Of a stretch of DNA of 9,157 nt, positions 8,156 through 9,157 are shown piece after piece; the first letter of the stretch is position 1; each line of letters starts with the position of its first letter. The DNA comes from Porphyromonadaceae bacterium (GTDB lineage: Bacteria > Bacteroidota > Bacteroidia > Bacteroidales > Dysgonomonadaceae). Both the position numbers and the translations under genes were made by a program. Below the pieces are notes generated by a model. That model was not told the DNA's origin and did no database searches. It worked only from the letters and a program-made list of their open reading frames with translations. The DNA lies in NCBI GenBank assembly GCA_003517675.1, contig DPAC01000068.1:1-9157 (forward strand), written 5' to 3'.

Positions 8156-8183
8156 ATTTGTAGCAATTTCATTTATTTTACCG

Positions 8184-9157
8184 TTATGCCTCTTTGGCAA
8201 CCAGCTCTGCAATTTTCACAATTACCGCTGCAGCTTTCCGGAGTGATGGAACGGGCAGGAATTCATAGCGACCGTGAAAATTCATCCCACCGGCAAAGAT
8301 GTTGGGACAGGGAAGTCCCATGAAAGAGAGACGGGCACCGTCGGTACCACCACGAATCGGCTTGATGTTTGGTTTGATACCAACCGACTCCATGGCTCGG
8401 GAAGCATAATCTACAACAAACATTACAGGCTCCACTTTCTCCTTCATGTTGTAGTACTGATCTTTCAGTTCCAGTGACAAACGGTTTTCGTATTGACCAT
8501 TCAGCCGTTCCACCAGATCATTCATCAGTTGCTTTCGCGACTCGAATTTCATTCTGTCGTGATCACGGATGATGAAAGAGACCATCGCCTCATCCACTGT
8601 GCCGTTGATACCGGTCAAATGGAAGAATCCTTCATAGCCCTCGGTCTGCTCTGGCCGTTCCCGCTCGGGCAACATAGCCACCAGTTCATTTGCCACATGG
8701 AGGGCATTGATCATCTTACCCTTTGCATATCCGGGATGAACGTTACGTCCACGGATCGCTATCTTTGCCGAGGCGGCGTTGAAGTTCTCATACTCCAGCT
8801 CACCCAGCTCACTGCCATCCATCGTGTAGGCCCACTGAGCACCGAATTTGGCGACATCAAACTTATCGGCACCTCTACCAATCTCCTCGTCGGGGGTGAA
8901 AGCGATGCGTATTGTTCCGTGTTCAATCTCAGGGTGATCAACCAGATACTGCATGGCGGTCATGATCTCCGCAATACCTGCTTTATCGTCTGCTCCCAGC
9001 AGTGTGTTCCCGTCGGTGACAATCAGATCCTCTCCCAGGTGGTGCAGTAGCTCGGGGAAGTCAGAGGGTGAAAGCACCACATTATTCACCTCATTGAGCA
9101 GGATATCCTCGCCGTCATAGGCTTTTACGATGCGTGGGTTCACGTTTGCTCCGCTCA
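8184..9157 (-). CDS. pepT: Peptidase T (tripeptide aminopeptidase), 5' end outside the window
   Basis: This is an M20-family dinuclear zinc peptidase that removes the N-terminal residue of tripeptides in the cytosol. 323 codons are visible and the frame runs off the window edge. The first complete residues, [10 protein letters not shown], correspond to about residue 86 of the 408-residue E. coli enzyme, so about 85 residues, including the first metal ligands (HxD), are missing. Visible metal and catalytic segments are [28 protein letters not shown] and NFHGRYEF near the end, in the expected order, with the lid/dimerisation domain ([15 protein letters not shown] and onward) between them. A GTG at 9143 is internal and not the start. 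The gene precedes gcvT by 28 bp and probably shares its transcript. Its own promoter is outside the window. Confidence 0.95.
   Translation of the reverse strand, partial: SGANVNPRIVKAYDGEDILLNEVNNVVLSPSDFPELLHHLGEDLIVTDGNTLLGADDKAGIAEIMTAMQYLVDHPEIEHGTIRIAFTPDEEIGRGADKFDVAKFGAQWAYTMDGSELGELEYENFNAASAKIAIRGRNVHPGYAKGKMINALHVANELVAMLPERERPEQTEGYEGFFHLTGINGTVDEAMVSFIIRDHDRMKFESRKQLMNDLVERLNGQYENRLSLELKDQYYNMKEKVEPVMFVVDYASRAMESVGIKPNIKPIRGGTDGARLSFMGLPCPNIFAGGMNFHGRYEFLPVPSLRKAAAVIVKIAELVAKEA

Noticed and set aside
8156..8212. Longer gcvT start at 8212
   Set aside because: It would overlap the pepT coding end by 29 bases and add 19 residues not typical of the family; ATG 8155 gives the conserved N-terminus.
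8493..9050. 185-codon open frame on the plus strand inside pepT
   Set aside because: It is fully antisense to conserved PepT sequence, with His/Gln-rich composition typical of a complementary frame and no recognisable domain.
9141..9143. GTG 9143 as the pepT start
   Set aside because: The upstream in-frame residues SGAN continue the conserved PepT sequence to the window edge, so this codon is an internal Val.

Overview
The window reads as ordinary chromosome from a member of the Bacteroidota, most likely Bacteroidales. Three intergenic sites match the -7 promoter box of that phylum (TAnnTTTG). The leaders are A-rich and mostly lack Shine-Dalgarno sites, and the V-type ATPase genes run D-I-K as in Bacteroidales operons. 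I cannot place the genus; Dysgonomonadaceae or Parabacteroides-like organisms are guesses. Genes are moderately GC-rich and spacers are AT-rich. I see no tRNA, rRNA, insertion sequence, prophage or CRISPR array.

Layout: (1) 1-2447, plus strand, is the 3' end of a V/A-type ATPase operon: the last codons of subunit D, then subunit I and the 153-residue proteolipid K. K carries the full residue set of a Na+-binding rotor ring. (2) 2475-3395, minus strand, is a FieF-like cation diffusion facilitator that meets the ATPase operon tail to tail. (3) 3396-3631 is a divergent promoter region serving the transporter and ffh. (4) 3632-4957 is ffh, followed by a striking array of about 16 seven-base repeats (4963-5074), then folD (5086-5967). 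(5) 5982-9157, minus strand, holds pepT (5' end outside the window), gcvT 28 bp after it, and then a flippase-like membrane protein of the UPF0104/LPG-synthase-TM family with its own -7 box. This block ends only 14 bp from the folD stop.

Functionally the region is housekeeping: ion-motive force, metal efflux, SRP-dependent membrane targeting, folate one-carbon metabolism (FolD and GcvT both handle 5,10-methylene-tetrahydrofolate) and peptide breakdown. I did not find a new multigene system. The points most worth a second look are the 7-bp array and its long imperfect hairpin between ffh and folD, the predicted Na+ specificity of the ATPase, and the altered membrane metal site of the CDF transporter. 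Smaller points are a 14-bp palindrome upstream of the ffh promoter and homopolymer runs at the start of the flippase-like gene.
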